The translations under genes and the position numbers were made by a program. A stretch of 64,000 nucleotides of DNA, taken from positions 163,089 through 227,088 of the forward strand of contig NZ_PQMB01000005.1 of the NCBI RefSeq assembly GCF_002918555.1, written 5' to 3'. The notes under the pieces are model-generated. The model was given only the letters and a program-made list of their open reading frames with translations. It was not told the DNA's origin and ran no database searches. Position 1 is the stretch's first letter. Each line of letters starts with the position of its first letter. Positions 37,321-47,591 of the stretch are shown one piece after another. The DNA comes from Citrobacter amalonaticus (GTDB lineage Bacteria; Pseudomonadota; Gammaproteobacteria; Enterobacterales; Enterobacteriaceae).

Positions 37321-37794
37321 ATGCAGGGAGTTGATTTTAAAAAGGAATATATCCAACAACTGCCAGCAGGATTGGGTATTGATGAGATCATCCGCCAGCT
37401 TGCGCAGCCGCTGATTAATGACGAGCTGGTGGTTGGGGATTTCGCCGAACATGTACTTAAACGCGAAGAAAATTTCCCGACGGGTCTACCGACCGAACCC
37501 ATCGGCGTTGCCATCCCGCATACCGATCACAAGCATGTACGCAGGAACGCCATTGCTCTGGGCATTTTACCCGAACCGGTTTTATTTGCAGATATGGGGG
37601 GCGAACCAGAGCCTGTGCCAGTTCGCATTATTTTCCTGCTTGCACTGAGTGAAAGTAATAAGCAGCTAAATGCGTTAGGTTGGATCATGGAGATGATTCA
37701 GGACAGTACCTTTATGGAGTCATTACTCAATATGAAGACAGCCGATATTTATTCAGCTATCTCGCAAAAAATGACAGAACGAGGTGAAATATGA
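37321..37794 (+). CDS. PTS galactitol-type IIA component
   Basis: A 157-residue EIIA of the fructose/mannitol superfamily closest to GatA. The phosphorylated His is in VAIPHTDHKH near residue 63. It passes phosphate from an HPr protein to the IIB component. GGGG lies before ATG 37321, and its 3' end overlaps IIB by 4 bp. Sugar not known. Confidence 0.87.
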   Translation: MQGVDFKKEYIQQLPAGLGIDEIIRQLAQPLINDELVVGDFAEHVLKREENFPTGLPTEPIGVAIPHTDHKHVRRNAIALGILPEPVLFADMGGEPEPVPVRIIFLLALSESNKQLNALGWIMEMIQDSTFMESLLNMKTADIYSAISQKMTERGEI

Positions 37795-38075
37795 GTCAGA
37801 CAATTTTATTCGTATGTGCTACTGGAATTGCAACATCCACGGCGGTGACTGAAAAAGTCATGGAATATTGTAAAGAACAGGGATTACAGGTCAATTATTC
37901 ACAGACTAATGTCGCCTCCCTACCGGGGAATACTGATGGCATCGCCCTGATTGTATCAACAACCAAAGTACCCTATGAACTGGATGTGCCGGTTGTAAAT
38001 GGCCTGCCAATTATTACCGGTATTGGTGAGGATAAAGTACTGGCGCAAATTGTCTCAATTCTTAAAAACCAATAA
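37791..38075 (+). CDS. PTS galactitol-type IIB component
   Basis: A 94-residue EIIB of the Gat/lactose-like type. The phospho-Cys lies in the P-loop FVCATGIATST (about Cys9). It transfers phosphate to the incoming sugar. ATGA coupling with the IIA gene. A hairpin lies between it and the IIC gene. Confidence 0.88.
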   Translation: MSQTILFVCATGIATSTAVTEKVMEYCKEQGLQVNYSQTNVASLPGNTDGIALIVSTTKVPYELDVPVVNGLPIITGIGEDKVLAQIVSILKNQ

Positions 38076-38102
38076 ATATTATTAATATCCGACTCACTAA
38101 AA

Positions 38103-38133
38103 CAGGCGCTAACGCGAGGAGCGCTGTCGCCTG
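38103..38133 (+). other. Intercistronic hairpin between PTS IIB and IIC
   Basis: Outer stem CAGGCG/CGCCTG (38103-38108, 38128-38133) with a partly pairing GC-rich interior, followed by AAAAAAGAGG of the IIC ribosome site. It could set the relative amounts of soluble IIA/IIB and membrane IIC by mRNA processing. Confidence 0.45.
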
Positions 38134-38149
38134 AAAAAAGAGGTTTATC

Positions 38150-39508
38150 ATGAACGAAATAGCTCATACCCTCTATAATATCGTGCAATATATATTGGGT
38201 TTTGGCCCGACGGTAATGCTGCCGCTGGTCCTGTTTATTCTCGCACTCTGTTTTAAAGTCAAACCGGCCAAAGCGCTGCGTTCTTCATTAACTGTCGGGA
38301 TTGGTTTCGTCGGTATCTATGCCATTTTTGATATTCTGACCAGTAATGTTGGCCCGGCGGCACAGGCAATGGTTGAGCGGACCGGTATTAATTTGCCTGT
38401 TGTGGATTTGGGCTGGCCTCCTCTTTCCGCGATAACCTGGGGTTCCCCGATTGCGCCCTTCGTTATCCCTTTAACCATTCTGATTAACGTTGCGCTGCTT
38501 GCTTTCAACAAGACACGTACCGTCGATGTTGATATGTGGAACTACTGGCATTTCGCCTTAGCCGGGACGCTGGTGTATTACAGTACGGGCAGCTTATTCT
38601 TTGGCCTGCTGGCCGCCGCCATTGCCGCCGTTGTGGTACTCAAACTGGCAGACTGGTCTGCACCTCTGGTGCAGAAATATTTCGGTCTGGAAGGGATCTC
38701 TCTGCCCACGCTGTCTTCCGTCGTCTTTTTCCCGGTCGGTTTACTGGTTGATAAAATCATCGATAAAATCCCAGGTCTTAATCGTATTCATATCGACCCA
38801 GAAACTGTCCAGAAGAAATTTGGTATCTTCGGTGAACCCATGATGGTGGGGACTATTCTTGGGATCTTACTGGGCGTTATCGCTGGCTATGATTTCAAAC
38901 AAATTCTGCTGTTAGGCATCAGTATCGGCGGCGTAATGTTTATTCTGCCGCGCATGGTCCGTATTCTGATGGAAGGCTTGCTTCCCTTGTCAGAAGCCAT
39001 CAAAAAATACCTGAATGCCAAATATCCCGGTCGTGACGATCTCTACATTGGTCTGGATATCGCCGTTGCGGTAGGTAATCCCGCCATTATCTCAACCGCG
39101 TTGCTGCTTACTCCCATCTCCGTATTTATCGCCTTTATTCTACCGGGGAATAAAGTGCTGCCGCTGGGCGATCTTGCGAACCTTGCCGTCATGGCTTCAA
39201 TGATTGCACTGGCAAGCCGCGGCAATATTTTCCGCACCGTGCTGGCAGCAATCCCCGTCATTGTGGCTGACTTATGGATCGCTACCAAAATCGCGCCATT
39301 TATCACTGGAATGGCGAAAGATGTGAATTTCAAATTTGCCGAAGGCTCCAGCGGGCAAGTATCCAGCTTCCTGGATGGCGGAAATCCTTTCCGCTACTGG
39401 TTAATGGAGATTTTCAACGGCAACCCGATCGCGATTGGCTTAATCCCGATCATAGGCCTGGTGCTGTACGGCATCTTTAAAATGACGAGGAGTACGGTCT
39501 ATGCCTGA
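38150..39508 (+). CDS. PTS galactitol-type IIC permease
   Basis: A 452-residue inner membrane permease of the EIIC-Gat family, matching GatC in length. About ten to twelve hydrophobic segments, with the family motif GFVGIYAIFDI near residue 52 and a cytoplasmic segment NAKYPGRDDLYIGLD near residue 290. It imports and, with IIB, phosphorylates an unidentified sugar or polyol. AAAAGAGG precedes the ATG. Its stop overlaps the kinase start by 8 bp. Confidence 0.88.
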   Translation: MNEIAHTLYNIVQYILGFGPTVMLPLVLFILALCFKVKPAKALRSSLTVGIGFVGIYAIFDILTSNVGPAAQAMVERTGINLPVVDLGWPPLSAITWGSPIAPFVIPLTILINVALLAFNKTRTVDVDMWNYWHFALAGTLVYYSTGSLFFGLLAAAIAAVVVLKLADWSAPLVQKYFGLEGISLPTLSSVVFFPVGLLVDKIIDKIPGLNRIHIDPETVQKKFGIFGEPMMVGTILGILLGVIAGYDFKQILLLGISIGGVMFILPRMVRILMEGLLPLSEAIKKYLNAKYPGRDDLYIGLDIAVAVGNPAIISTALLLTPISVFIAFILPGNKVLPLGDLANLAVMASMIALASRGNIFRTVLAAIPVIVADLWIATKIAPFITGMAKDVNFKFAEGSSGQVSSFLDGGNPFRYWLMEIFNGNPIAIGLIPIIGLVLYGIFKMTRSTVYA

Positions 39509-41009
39509 CAACAGCGCGGCTATCGTCATTGATATTGGTACCACCAACTGCAAAGTCACCTGTTTTTCCTGCCAGGATGCGACAACGCTTGGGGCTTTAA
39601 AATTCGTGACGCCCAAAAACGTTTCACCACAGGGCGCGGTCGATTTCGACATCGAAAGGCTCTGGCAGGAGGTCATCCTTGCGATGACACGTTTAACCAC
39701 TGCATCACCGCTACCGGTTACGTGCATCAGTATCGCCAGTTTTGGTGAATCAGGCGTTTTCATTGATGAGAAGGGAGAGATCCTGACGCCGATGCTGGCA
39801 TGGTATGACCGCCGTGGAGAAGAATATCTCAACACATTAAATGAAGAAGCCAGCAATACACTGTATGAAATCACTGGCTTACCGGTACATAGTAACTACT
39901 CCGCTTTTAAGATGCGCTGGTTGCTGGAACATCACTTACTGCACGATCGTAACGATATCCGCTGGCTGCATGCTCCGGAAGTCTTGTTATGGCGTCTTAC
40001 GGGCCAACAGCGAACAGATATTACGTTAGCAAGCCGTACACTCTGTCTGGATGTACGCAAGGGGACATGGTCGCAGGAGGCGGCAGCGTTATTATGTATA
40101 CCTTTTTCGGTATTCGCGCCGCTGGTTCAGCCGGGTGAGCCTGCAGGCTGGGTGAGCGAAACGCTTCGCCAGCAATTAGGTTTTGCGTCTCCCGTTAGCG
40201 TGGCGCTTGCCGGGCATGACCATATGGTCGGTGCCAGGGCATTGCAGATGGTCCCCGGGGATATCCTCAACTCGACAGGCACCACCGAAGGGATTTTACA
40301 ACTCGATACGCAGCCAACGCTGGATGAACAGGCGCGAAGAGATAAGCTGGCAAATGGTCGTTACTCTTTGAGGGGACAATTCACGCTGTTTGCTTCGCTT
40401 CCCGTGGGAGGCTATGCCCTGGAATGGCTCCGCAATACCTTTCGTCTGACAGAAGAAGAGATCGCCACATCGCTCAATCGCGGTTACCACGACTATCTGG
40501 CGGGGCGGTGGAATATTGATGAGCTACCGGTGTTTATCCCTCACCTGCGAGGTTCAGGATCACCTTTTAAGAATCGCCATACCCGGGGGTTGTTCTACGG
40601 ACTTGGTGACCATCTAAACGTAGATACGTTAATCGCCAGCGTTTCTCTTGGCCTGACGATGGAGTTCGCAAACTGCTTTTCCTGCTTTAATGTCCCGACG
40701 ACAAGCGCAATGAAAGTCATCGGTCCGGCAACGGAGAACCCGCTCTGGTTACAGCTAAAAGCCGATATTTTGCAACGTCCGGTAGAGGCGATCGCTTTTC
40801 AGGAAGCGGTATCCGTCGGTGCGCTCCTCACAGCCTGCCCAACACTTTCATCACCAGAGATCAACGTCGGACAACGTTATCTCCCCGACAGGGTTCGCTA
40901 TCACTCATTACAACGTTTTCAACAGAAGTGGAAAACCTGGTACCGCCTTAAATTACAGCAAGAGGGCATAATCCAGACCCACATCCGGGAGGAACACAAT
41001 GCTGAGTAA
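39501..41009 (+). CDS. FGGY-family carbohydrate kinase
   Basis: A 502-residue FGGY kinase (gluconate/xylulose/glycerol kinase superfamily). The phosphate-binding IDIGTTNCKV is at about residues 10-19, AWYDRRGEEY near 95, and the catalytic-base region LAGHDHMVGA near 235, followed by NSTGTTEG. It is unusual in a PTS operon, since the PTS already phosphorylates the sugar; it may add a second phosphate or act on a related free sugar. Overlaps IIC by 8 bp and the HPr gene by 11 bp. Confidence 0.87.
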   Translation: MPDNSAAIVIDIGTTNCKVTCFSCQDATTLGALKFVTPKNVSPQGAVDFDIERLWQEVILAMTRLTTASPLPVTCISIASFGESGVFIDEKGEILTPMLAWYDRRGEEYLNTLNEEASNTLYEITGLPVHSNYSAFKMRWLLEHHLLHDRNDIRWLHAPEVLLWRLTGQQRTDITLASRTLCLDVRKGTWSQEAAALLCIPFSVFAPLVQPGEPAGWVSETLRQQLGFASPVSVALAGHDHMVGARALQMVPGDILNSTGTTEGILQLDTQPTLDEQARRDKLANGRYSLRGQFTLFASLPVGGYALEWLRNTFRLTEEEIATSLNRGYHDYLAGRWNIDELPVFIPHLRGSGSPFKNRHTRGLFYGLGDHLNVDTLIASVSLGLTMEFANCFSCFNVPTTSAMKVIGPATENPLWLQLKADILQRPVEAIAFQEAVSVGALLTACPTLSSPEINVGQRYLPDRVRYHSLQRFQQKWKTWYRLKLQQEGIIQTHIREEHNAE

Positions 41010-41268
41010 AGTTATTGAGGTCAAAAACAGTACGGGCTTGCATGCGCGTCCCGCTGCCAGTCTGGCCAAAGCGGTTAAACGGTTTTCCTGTCGCGTAACG
41101 CTGCATTACGAAGGTAATGACATTAATGCCGCCAGCATGATGAATATTATGCGTGCCGGAATTAAAGGCGGCAAGACGGTAGAAATACGCTGTGAAGGAA
41201 ATGATGAAGCCGATGCAATGCAGACGCTTGTGACTCTTTTTCGCGACCGGTTTGGCGAAGCCGAATAA
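40999..41268 (+). CDS. HPr-like phosphocarrier protein
   Basis: An 89-residue HPr paralogue. The EI-phosphorylated His is in STGLHARPAA (about His15), and a Ser matches Ser46 of HPr (NAASMMNIM). A dedicated HPr could feed the local IIA directly. GGGAGG precedes ATG 40999. It overlaps the kinase 3' end by 11 bp. Confidence 0.9.
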   Translation: MLSKVIEVKNSTGLHARPAASLAKAVKRFSCRVTLHYEGNDINAASMMNIMRAGIKGGKTVEIRCEGNDEADAMQTLVTLFRDRFGEAE

Positions 41269-41302
41269 TCAATCACCTGCTTAATGATATGAGGTAAAAA
41301 TT

Positions 41303-42163
41303 ATGCCATTAGTAAATGGACGGATATTGCTCGACCGTATTCAGGAAAAACGGATATTAGCGGGCGCATTTAATACCACCAATCTGGAAACGACAATTTC
41401 CATTTTAAATGCAATCGAGCATTCAGGTTTACCCAATTTTATTCAGATCGCGCCAACCAATGCGCAATTATCGGGATATGATTACATTTATGAAATTGTA
41501 AAAAGACACGCGGATAAAATGGATGTCCCGGTGAGCTTACATCTCGACCACGGTAAAACCCAGGACGATGTAAAACAGGCGGTGCGCGCCGGATTTACCT
41601 CCGTCATGATCGATGGTGCCGCGTTTTCGTTTGAAGAGAATATCGAATTTACGCGAGAAGCCGTAGATTTCTGTAAATCCTTTGGTGTACCGGTTGAAGC
41701 AGAACTCGGGGCTATACTCGGGAAAGAGGACGATCATGTCAGCGAAGCCGACTGTAAAACAGATCCGGAAAAGGTCAGAACATTCGTTGAACGAACCGGA
41801 TGTGACATGCTGGCTATTTCTATCGGTAATGTACATGGGCTGGATGATATTCCGCGTATTGATATCCCGCTGCTCAAACAAATTGCGGATATCACCCCCG
41901 TGCCGTTAGTGATTCATGGTGGCTCCGGGATCGCCCCTGATATTTTACGTAGCTTTGTGGATTATCGGGTTGCCAAGGTCAATATCGCCAGCGATCTGCG
42001 TAAGGCATTTATCACTGCCGTCGGCAAAGCGTATGTCAATAATCATAACGAGGCGAATCTGGCCAGGGTCATGGCTTCGGCAAAATATGCGGTAGAGGAA
42101 GATGTTTACAGCAAGATTATGATGATGAATGAAGGGCACCCGCTTCTCAGGCAGGCATCATAA
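41303..42163 (+). CDS. Class II ketose-bisphosphate aldolase (GatY/KbaY/FbaA family)
   Basis: A 286-residue zinc aldolase. The Zn ligands and catalytic Asp are seen in SLHLDHGKTQDD (about residue 80), EAELGAILGKEDD near 135, ISIGNVHG near 173 and VIHGGSGI near 205. It would cleave a ketose bisphosphate or monophosphate made by the upstream enzymes into DHAP and an aldehyde. No GatZ-type partner and no dehydrogenase are in the operon. A strong terminator follows. Confidence 0.9.
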   Translation: MPLVNGRILLDRIQEKRILAGAFNTTNLETTISILNAIEHSGLPNFIQIAPTNAQLSGYDYIYEIVKRHADKMDVPVSLHLDHGKTQDDVKQAVRAGFTSVMIDGAAFSFEENIEFTREAVDFCKSFGVPVEAELGAILGKEDDHVSEADCKTDPEKVRTFVERTGCDMLAISIGNVHGLDDIPRIDIPLLKQIADITPVPLVIHGGSGIAPDILRSFVDYRVAKVNIASDLRKAFITAVGKAYVNNHNEANLARVMASAKYAVEEDVYSKIMMMNEGHPLLRQAS

Positions 42164-42170
42164 CTTAAAA

Positions 42171-42215
42171 AAAGAGCCAGCCTTTATGGGTTCAGTCCAT
42201 TTACGCTGGCTCTTT
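42171..42215. terminator. Bidirectional terminator between aldolase gene and yhhJ
   Basis: 11-bp perfect stem AAAGAGCCAGC/GCTGGCTCTTT (42171-42181, 42205-42215), with A and T runs on both sides, between two convergent genes. Confidence 0.88.
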
Positions 42216-42230
42216 AAACGTGAATGATGT

Positions 42231-43358
42231 TTACGCCATCGTGCCTATCGTCTTTCTGAAGCGCAGCAGTGCAATCAGGAAAAAGGCGCTGCCGATTGCC
42301 AGTAGCGTCAGGAACTGCGGCCAGACAATAGCAAATCCGGCGCCGCGATAGAGTATCGCCTGCGCAAGGCTGACAAAATGGGTGGTCGGCATCGTCTGCA
42401 TGATGTCCTGCACCATCTGCGGCATACTTTCACGGGGCGTGGAGCCACCGGAGAGCATCTGTAGTGGCAGCAGCACCAGAATCATCAGCAGCCCCAGTTG
42501 CGGCATTGAGCGCGCCAGCGTACCCATAAAAATGCCGATTGACGTCGTGGCAAACAGGCTCAGCGCCACGCCCAGCATAAACAGCGGGATGGAGCCTTCA
42601 ATCGGCACGCCAAGAACCCCTTTTACCATCAACATCAGCGACAACCCGGATACCACCAGTACCACCAGCCCCATCGACCAGATTTTCGCCATCATGATTT
42701 CAAACGGCGTAATCGGCATCACCAGCAGATGTTCGATCGTGCCATGTTCCCGCTCGCGGATCAGCGCCGATCCGGTCAACACTATCGCCAGCAGAGTGAT
42801 GTTATTAATAATTGCCATCACGCCGCCGAACCATGCGGGATCCAGATTCGGGTTGAAGCGCATCCGGGTTTCCAGCGAAACCCGCAGCTCGCTATTGTCG
42901 CGATAACGCGCCACAAAGCTGTTCACCTCGCCGCTGATGATGTTCTGAATGTAACTGTTGCCGGTAAACGCCTGGCTCATGCGCGTTGCGTCGACGTTGA
43001 GCTGAATATCCGGCTGCCGCCCTGCCAGCACATCACGCTGAAAATTCGGCGGAATATTGACGGCAAAGGTGTAGCGACCCGCATCCAGCCCGGCATCCAT
43101 CTCATCGGCGGTAATCATCTCTGGTGGAAGAAACCACGGACGGTAGAAGCTGTTCACAATACGATTCGACAGCTGCGACTGGTCCATATCGGCAATCGCA
43201 ATCGGCGCAAGATGCAACGACCCCGGCAGTACCGTCGCGGAGGAGTAAACCGAAACCGTAAAGGCGAAGACAATCAGCGTCAGCATCGCTTTGTCGCCCA
43301 GCAGACTGCGCAACTCTTTGATGCCGAGGTTGAAGATATTGCGTAATCGACGCATCAC
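42231..43358 (-). CDS. yhhJ: ABC-2 type permease YhhJ
   Basis: A 375-residue membrane component of an ABC-2 exporter. One N-terminal helix, a long periplasmic loop (about 45-175) and five C-terminal helices, with the ABC-2 signature region ([16 protein letters not shown]) near residue 205. Third gene of the yhiI-rbbA-yhhJ operon; its start overlaps the rbbA stop by 4 bp. Substrate unknown; HlyD/ABC-2 sets like this often export drugs or lipophilic compounds. Confidence 0.92.
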   Translation of the reverse strand: MMRRLRNIFNLGIKELRSLLGDKAMLTLIVFAFTVSVYSSATVLPGSLHLAPIAIADMDQSQLSNRIVNSFYRPWFLPPEMITADEMDAGLDAGRYTFAVNIPPNFQRDVLAGRQPDIQLNVDATRMSQAFTGNSYIQNIISGEVNSFVARYRDNSELRVSLETRMRFNPNLDPAWFGGVMAIINNITLLAIVLTGSALIREREHGTIEHLLVMPITPFEIMMAKIWSMGLVVLVVSGLSLMLMVKGVLGVPIEGSIPLFMLGVALSLFATTSIGIFMGTLARSMPQLGLLMILVLLPLQMLSGGSTPRESMPQMVQDIMQTMPTTHFVSLAQAILYRGAGFAIVWPQFLTLLAIGSAFFLIALLRFRKTIGTMA

Positions 43359-46102
43359 CCCTCCTGTTTTTTCAGCAGCAGTACGCTCAGGCCGATCACC
43401 ACCGGAGCGGCTATCAGCAGCGGCACAAACAACTGCCAGAGATCCATCAGATCCAGCGCTTTCGAGAACGTCCCGCGGGTAATCGTCAGAAAATGGCTGG
43501 TGGGGTAGATCTCACCGATCCAACGTCCCGGTCCCTCCAGCGAGGCCACCGGATCGATCATCCCGGAGAACTGCGTTGCCGGAATAAGCGTAATGATCGA
43601 TGTCCCGAAAATGGCGGCAATCTGGCTCTTCATAAAGGTTGAGATCAGCAGCCCCACACCGGTCGCAATGGTGACGTAAACCAGCGCCGCCAGGGTGAGC
43701 GTCAGGAAACTGCCCTTGTGCGGCACGCCAAACACAAACACCGACAGCGCGCAGAGCAGCAGGAAGTTCAGCATCCCCAGGGCGATATAAGGTAGCTGTT
43801 TGCCAAGCAAAAATTCGGTGCGGGTGGTGGGTGTGACGTACAGGTTAATGATCGATCCCAGCTCTTTTTCCCGGACCACGCTCAGGGCGCTGAGCATGGA
43901 AGGAATCATCATCAATAGCAGCGGGATCACCGCCGGAACAATCGCTGGCAGACTTTTCACGTCCGGGTTATAGCGATAGCGGGTTTCGATGTTCATTAAC
44001 CCGCCCTGTCCGGCGGGCGTCGACTGGCGGCTCGCCACGTCCTGTAGCCAGGTCTGGTGCATTGCCTGCACGTACCCCTTCACCGTCTCACCGCGGCTGG
44101 GCATTGCCCCATCCACCCAGGCACCTATCTGCACCGGCGTGCCACGCGCTATATCACGACCGAAATTTGGCGGAATTTCAATCGCCACTGTCACGTCACC
44201 CGATCGCATTCGTCGGTCAAGATCGTCATAACTGGTCAACGGCGGCTGTTCGATAAAGTAGCGGGAGCCCGCCAGATTCAGCGTCCAGGCCTGGCTGCTG
44301 ACCGTCCGATCGCGGTCAAGGACGGCAAAGCGCAGATTCTCCACGTCCATGCTGATACCGTAACCCATAATCAACATCAGTATTACCGTACCCAGCAGCG
44401 CCAGCGTTGAGCGGATCGGATCGCGCCGCAGTTCAAGCGCTTCCCGTCGGCTGTAGCTGAACAGGCGTTGCAGACTAAAGCCCTGACGCGGCGCGTTAAC
44501 CTCTTGATGCACCACTGGGGCATCCACTTCCGGCACCGGGGCGTCTGGCGCAGTCCCTGCCGCTTCCGCCAGCCAGGAGATAAACGCCTCTTCCAGGTTG
44601 GCTGCGCCCCGCCGTTCCACCAGCTCCTGCGGCGTACCGCTGGCGAGCACCTTCCCGGCGTGCATTAACGACATACGGTCACAGCGCTCCGCTTCATTCA
44701 TAAAGTGGGTGGAGATAAAAATCGTCACCTTATCCTGACGTGACAGATCCACCATCAGCTGCCAGAACATATCCCTGGCAACCGGATCCACGCCGGAGGT
44801 TGGTTCATCCAGAATCAGCATTTCCGGGCGATGGATCACCGCCACCGCCAACGACAAACGCTGGCGAATACCGAGCGGCAACGACTCCGGTAAGATGTCT
44901 TCAACATCGGTCAGCATAAAGCGCTCGCTCATCTGCGCCACCCGCGCCGGGATCTCCGTCTCCGGTATGTGAAACAGACGGGCATGCAGCTCCAGGTTTT
45001 GCCGAACGGTCAGCTCACTGTAAAGTGAGAACGCTTGCGACATATAGCCTACCCGGCGGCGGGTTTCGATATCCTTCGGATCCACCGGCTGTCCGAACAG
45101 CCTCGCCTCACCCTCGCTGGCGGGCAGCAGGCCCGTGAGCATCTTCATCGTGGTGGATTTACCGCAGCCGTTAGAGCCGAGAAAACCAAAGATTTCCCCG
45201 CGAGGTATGCGGAAGTTGACGTGATCGACGGCGACGAAATTGCCGAAGCGCATCGTCAGATCTTTCGCCTCAATGGCGATCTCTTCCTGCGTGGTATCGT
45301 AAGGTGGAATGACCACCGGCTTGTGTGCCTGGCGCTGCGCTTCCGGCAACAGGGCGATAAACGCCTGCTCCAGCGTGTCGCTGTGGGTTTTATCACGCAA
45401 CGCTTCCGCACTGCCGGTCGCCAGCACCTCACCCGCATTCATCGCCACCAGCCAGTCGAAACGCTCGGCCTCTTCCATATACGCGGTGGCAACCAGTACG
45501 CTCATGTTGGTCTGGCGCTGACGAATGCTGTCAATCAGTTCCCAGAACTGCGCACGGGAGAGCGGATCGACACCGGTAGTCGGTTCATCAAGAATTAACA
45601 GCTCCGGGTCGTGGATCAGCGCACAGCACAGCCCCAGCTTCTGCTTCATCCCGCCGGAAAGCTTCCCGGCAGGCCGATCGCGAAACGGTGCCAGCCCGGT
45701 GCTGTTCAGCAGTTCAGTAATACGCATCTCGCGCTCGGCTTTGTGATGACCAAACAGGCGCGCAAAGAAGTCGACGTTCTCATACACTGACAGCGTGTGG
45801 TACAGGTTTTTACCCAATCCCTGCGGCATCCAGGCAATGCGCGGGCAGACGTTCCGGCGATGTTTCGGATCGCGCATGTCTCCTCCCAGCACCATCACAT
45901 TCCCCTGCTCGATCGCACGCGCGCCAGAGATGAGCGACAGCAGGCTCGATTTACCCACACCGTCCGGGCCAATCAGTCCCACCATACAGCGGGCGGGGAT
46001 ATCCAGCGTGATATTGTTCAGCGCCACCGTTGTCCCGTAATGCTGACTCACGCCATCAAGGTGCGCCACGGGAGAAACGGAAACCTGCGCCAGGGACATC
46101 AT
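43355..46102 (-). CDS. rbbA: Ribosome-associated ATPase/transporter fusion RbbA
   Basis: A 915-residue protein with two ABC ATPase domains followed by an ABC-2 membrane domain. First Walker [10 protein letters not shown] near residue 46, signature LSGGMKQKL near 148; second Walker [10 protein letters not shown] near 318 with a degenerate signature LPLGIRQRL; membrane part from about 560. In E. coli it was described as binding ribosomes and stimulating tRNA release, while its neighbours suggest an export complex. 4-bp overlaps with yhiI and yhhJ. Confidence 0.93.
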   Translation of the reverse strand: MMSLAQVSVSPVAHLDGVSQHYGTTVALNNITLDIPARCMVGLIGPDGVGKSSLLSLISGARAIEQGNVMVLGGDMRDPKHRRNVCPRIAWMPQGLGKNLYHTLSVYENVDFFARLFGHHKAEREMRITELLNSTGLAPFRDRPAGKLSGGMKQKLGLCCALIHDPELLILDEPTTGVDPLSRAQFWELIDSIRQRQTNMSVLVATAYMEEAERFDWLVAMNAGEVLATGSAEALRDKTHSDTLEQAFIALLPEAQRQAHKPVVIPPYDTTQEEIAIEAKDLTMRFGNFVAVDHVNFRIPRGEIFGFLGSNGCGKSTTMKMLTGLLPASEGEARLFGQPVDPKDIETRRRVGYMSQAFSLYSELTVRQNLELHARLFHIPETEIPARVAQMSERFMLTDVEDILPESLPLGIRQRLSLAVAVIHRPEMLILDEPTSGVDPVARDMFWQLMVDLSRQDKVTIFISTHFMNEAERCDRMSLMHAGKVLASGTPQELVERRGAANLEEAFISWLAEAAGTAPDAPVPEVDAPVVHQEVNAPRQGFSLQRLFSYSRREALELRRDPIRSTLALLGTVILMLIMGYGISMDVENLRFAVLDRDRTVSSQAWTLNLAGSRYFIEQPPLTSYDDLDRRMRSGDVTVAIEIPPNFGRDIARGTPVQIGAWVDGAMPSRGETVKGYVQAMHQTWLQDVASRQSTPAGQGGLMNIETRYRYNPDVKSLPAIVPAVIPLLLMMIPSMLSALSVVREKELGSIINLYVTPTTRTEFLLGKQLPYIALGMLNFLLLCALSVFVFGVPHKGSFLTLTLAALVYVTIATGVGLLISTFMKSQIAAIFGTSIITLIPATQFSGMIDPVASLEGPGRWIGEIYPTSHFLTITRGTFSKALDLMDLWQLFVPLLIAAPVVIGLSVLLLKKQEG

Positions 46103-47166
46103 TGCGGCAACCTCACCACCAGCTCATCTGGCCAGGAGCGTTGGTTATCCAGCCGCACCCACGCCATGCCCGGCAGTCCGGTTTTGACATATTCCAGATG
46201 CTGCTGTAGCAGCTCCGGCGGGATACGCGCCTTCACGCGGAACATCAGCTTCAGCCGTTCATCGCTGGTTTCAACCGTTTTCGGCGTGAACTGCGCCACG
46301 CTGGCGACAAAGCTGATGGTGGCCGGAATACGCAGATCCGGCGCGGCATCCAGCACCAGACGCGCTTCCCCCCCGATTTGCAGCAAACCAGCCTGCCCGG
46401 TGGGCAGGAAGAAAGTCATATAGACATCGCTGAGGTCGACCATATTCAGTACCCGGCCACCGGCTGCCAGCACTTCGCCCGGCTCGGCAACGCGGTACTG
46501 CACGCGACCGTCCCGCGGCGCTTTTAATTCGCTGTCGTCAATGTCGGCCACAATACGCCGTTCGGTTGCCTGAGCAGCCTCCACGCGGGTTTGCGCCTGA
46601 ATAATACTGGTGCGCGCCGCTTCAATCGCCGCTTTCGTCGCTGACACCTGCGCTTTTGCCGATTCCAGCGCGGCGCGCGCGCTTTCTGCCGCGGCGCGAT
46701 CGTCATCCAGCTGCTGCGCTGAGACGGCGCCACGCTGTGACAGTGAACGGGAACGGACGTGACGTTTAGAAACCGAATCCAGTTCGGCCTCGCGCTGTTT
46801 TACCACCGATTCGGCAGCGCGGGTTTCGCTCTGCCGCTGTTCAAGCAGCGCGTGTGCGGCGGCAACGGCGCTCCCGGCCTCTTTGATCTGCGCAATGGCT
46901 TCCAGGCGTTGCTCCTGCAACACGCGGGTATCCATCTTTGCCAGCACCTCGCCCTGACGGACAAACTGCCCCTCTTTCACCAGAATAGTATCGATCCGGC
47001 CTGCTATTTTGGTGGCGATGTCGACTTCCGTCGCCTCGATTCTGCCATTACTGACGGCAAAACCCTCCGGTACGCCAGCGGGTCGCAACATCCACCACGC
47101 CAGGGCGGCGACCACAACCACTGCGCCTGCAATCCACCACGTCAGATGACGCTTAATTTTGTCCAT
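46099..47166 (-). CDS. yhiI: HlyD-family membrane fusion protein YhiI
   Basis: A 355-residue periplasmic adaptor: N-terminal anchor (about residues 10-26), biotinyl-lipoyl-like half motifs around [18 protein letters not shown] and a long coiled coil (about 85-205) rich in Ala, Glu, Gln and Arg. It should link RbbA/YhhJ to an outer membrane channel. First gene of the operon. Confidence 0.93.
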   Translation of the reverse strand: MDKIKRHLTWWIAGAVVVVAALAWWMLRPAGVPEGFAVSNGRIEATEVDIATKIAGRIDTILVKEGQFVRQGEVLAKMDTRVLQEQRLEAIAQIKEAGSAVAAAHALLEQRQSETRAAESVVKQREAELDSVSKRHVRSRSLSQRGAVSAQQLDDDRAAAESARAALESAKAQVSATKAAIEAARTSIIQAQTRVEAAQATERRIVADIDDSELKAPRDGRVQYRVAEPGEVLAAGGRVLNMVDLSDVYMTFFLPTGQAGLLQIGGEARLVLDAAPDLRIPATISFVASVAQFTPKTVETSDERLKLMFRVKARIPPELLQQHLEYVKTGLPGMAWVRLDNQRSWPDELVVRLPQ

Positions 47167-47591
47167 AATCGACCCGCCATAATCCCTGTTACCAGACGAT
47201 GCGTGTCACAAAGCTCCCCTGAACGGGTGTTCAGCGGTATCTTCTATCAGGGAAAAGAAGGAAATAAAGCGTACGACCAGACAGCGTGCAAACGTCAGAA
47301 GGACGCTCGCCGTTGAGGAAAGTGAATGACGGTAAAGCTTTGAAAACGGGTAGTAATGTTGTCATCATCAGCGTTCCTGGCCGTAAATGAAACACGCATA
47401 CTCATAGCTAATATCAATTAAATACTAACATTTATATTCATCATGTCTATTTGATTATCGCTGACAGTTGCGCTGTGTCATCCCTGCGGCAGAAAGCGGA
47501 TGACCCGGTTTCGTCAATCAAACGGTTGAGGATGCCGGGTGACATCCCCTGGATGATTAGCGGGACGGCGCTGCCATCACGCTATAACACG
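47167..47591. other. Intergenic region without a recognisable gene
   Basis: 425 bp between divergently placed control regions of yhiI and the 3' end of yhiN. It holds an AT-rich stretch at about 47400-47455 (probable yhiI promoter area) and an imperfect inverted repeat, GGATGACCCGG (47498-47508) against CCGGGTGACATCC (47535-47547). No ORF with a good start was found. E. coli K-12 carries extra genes at this place; none is seen here. Confidence 0.5.
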
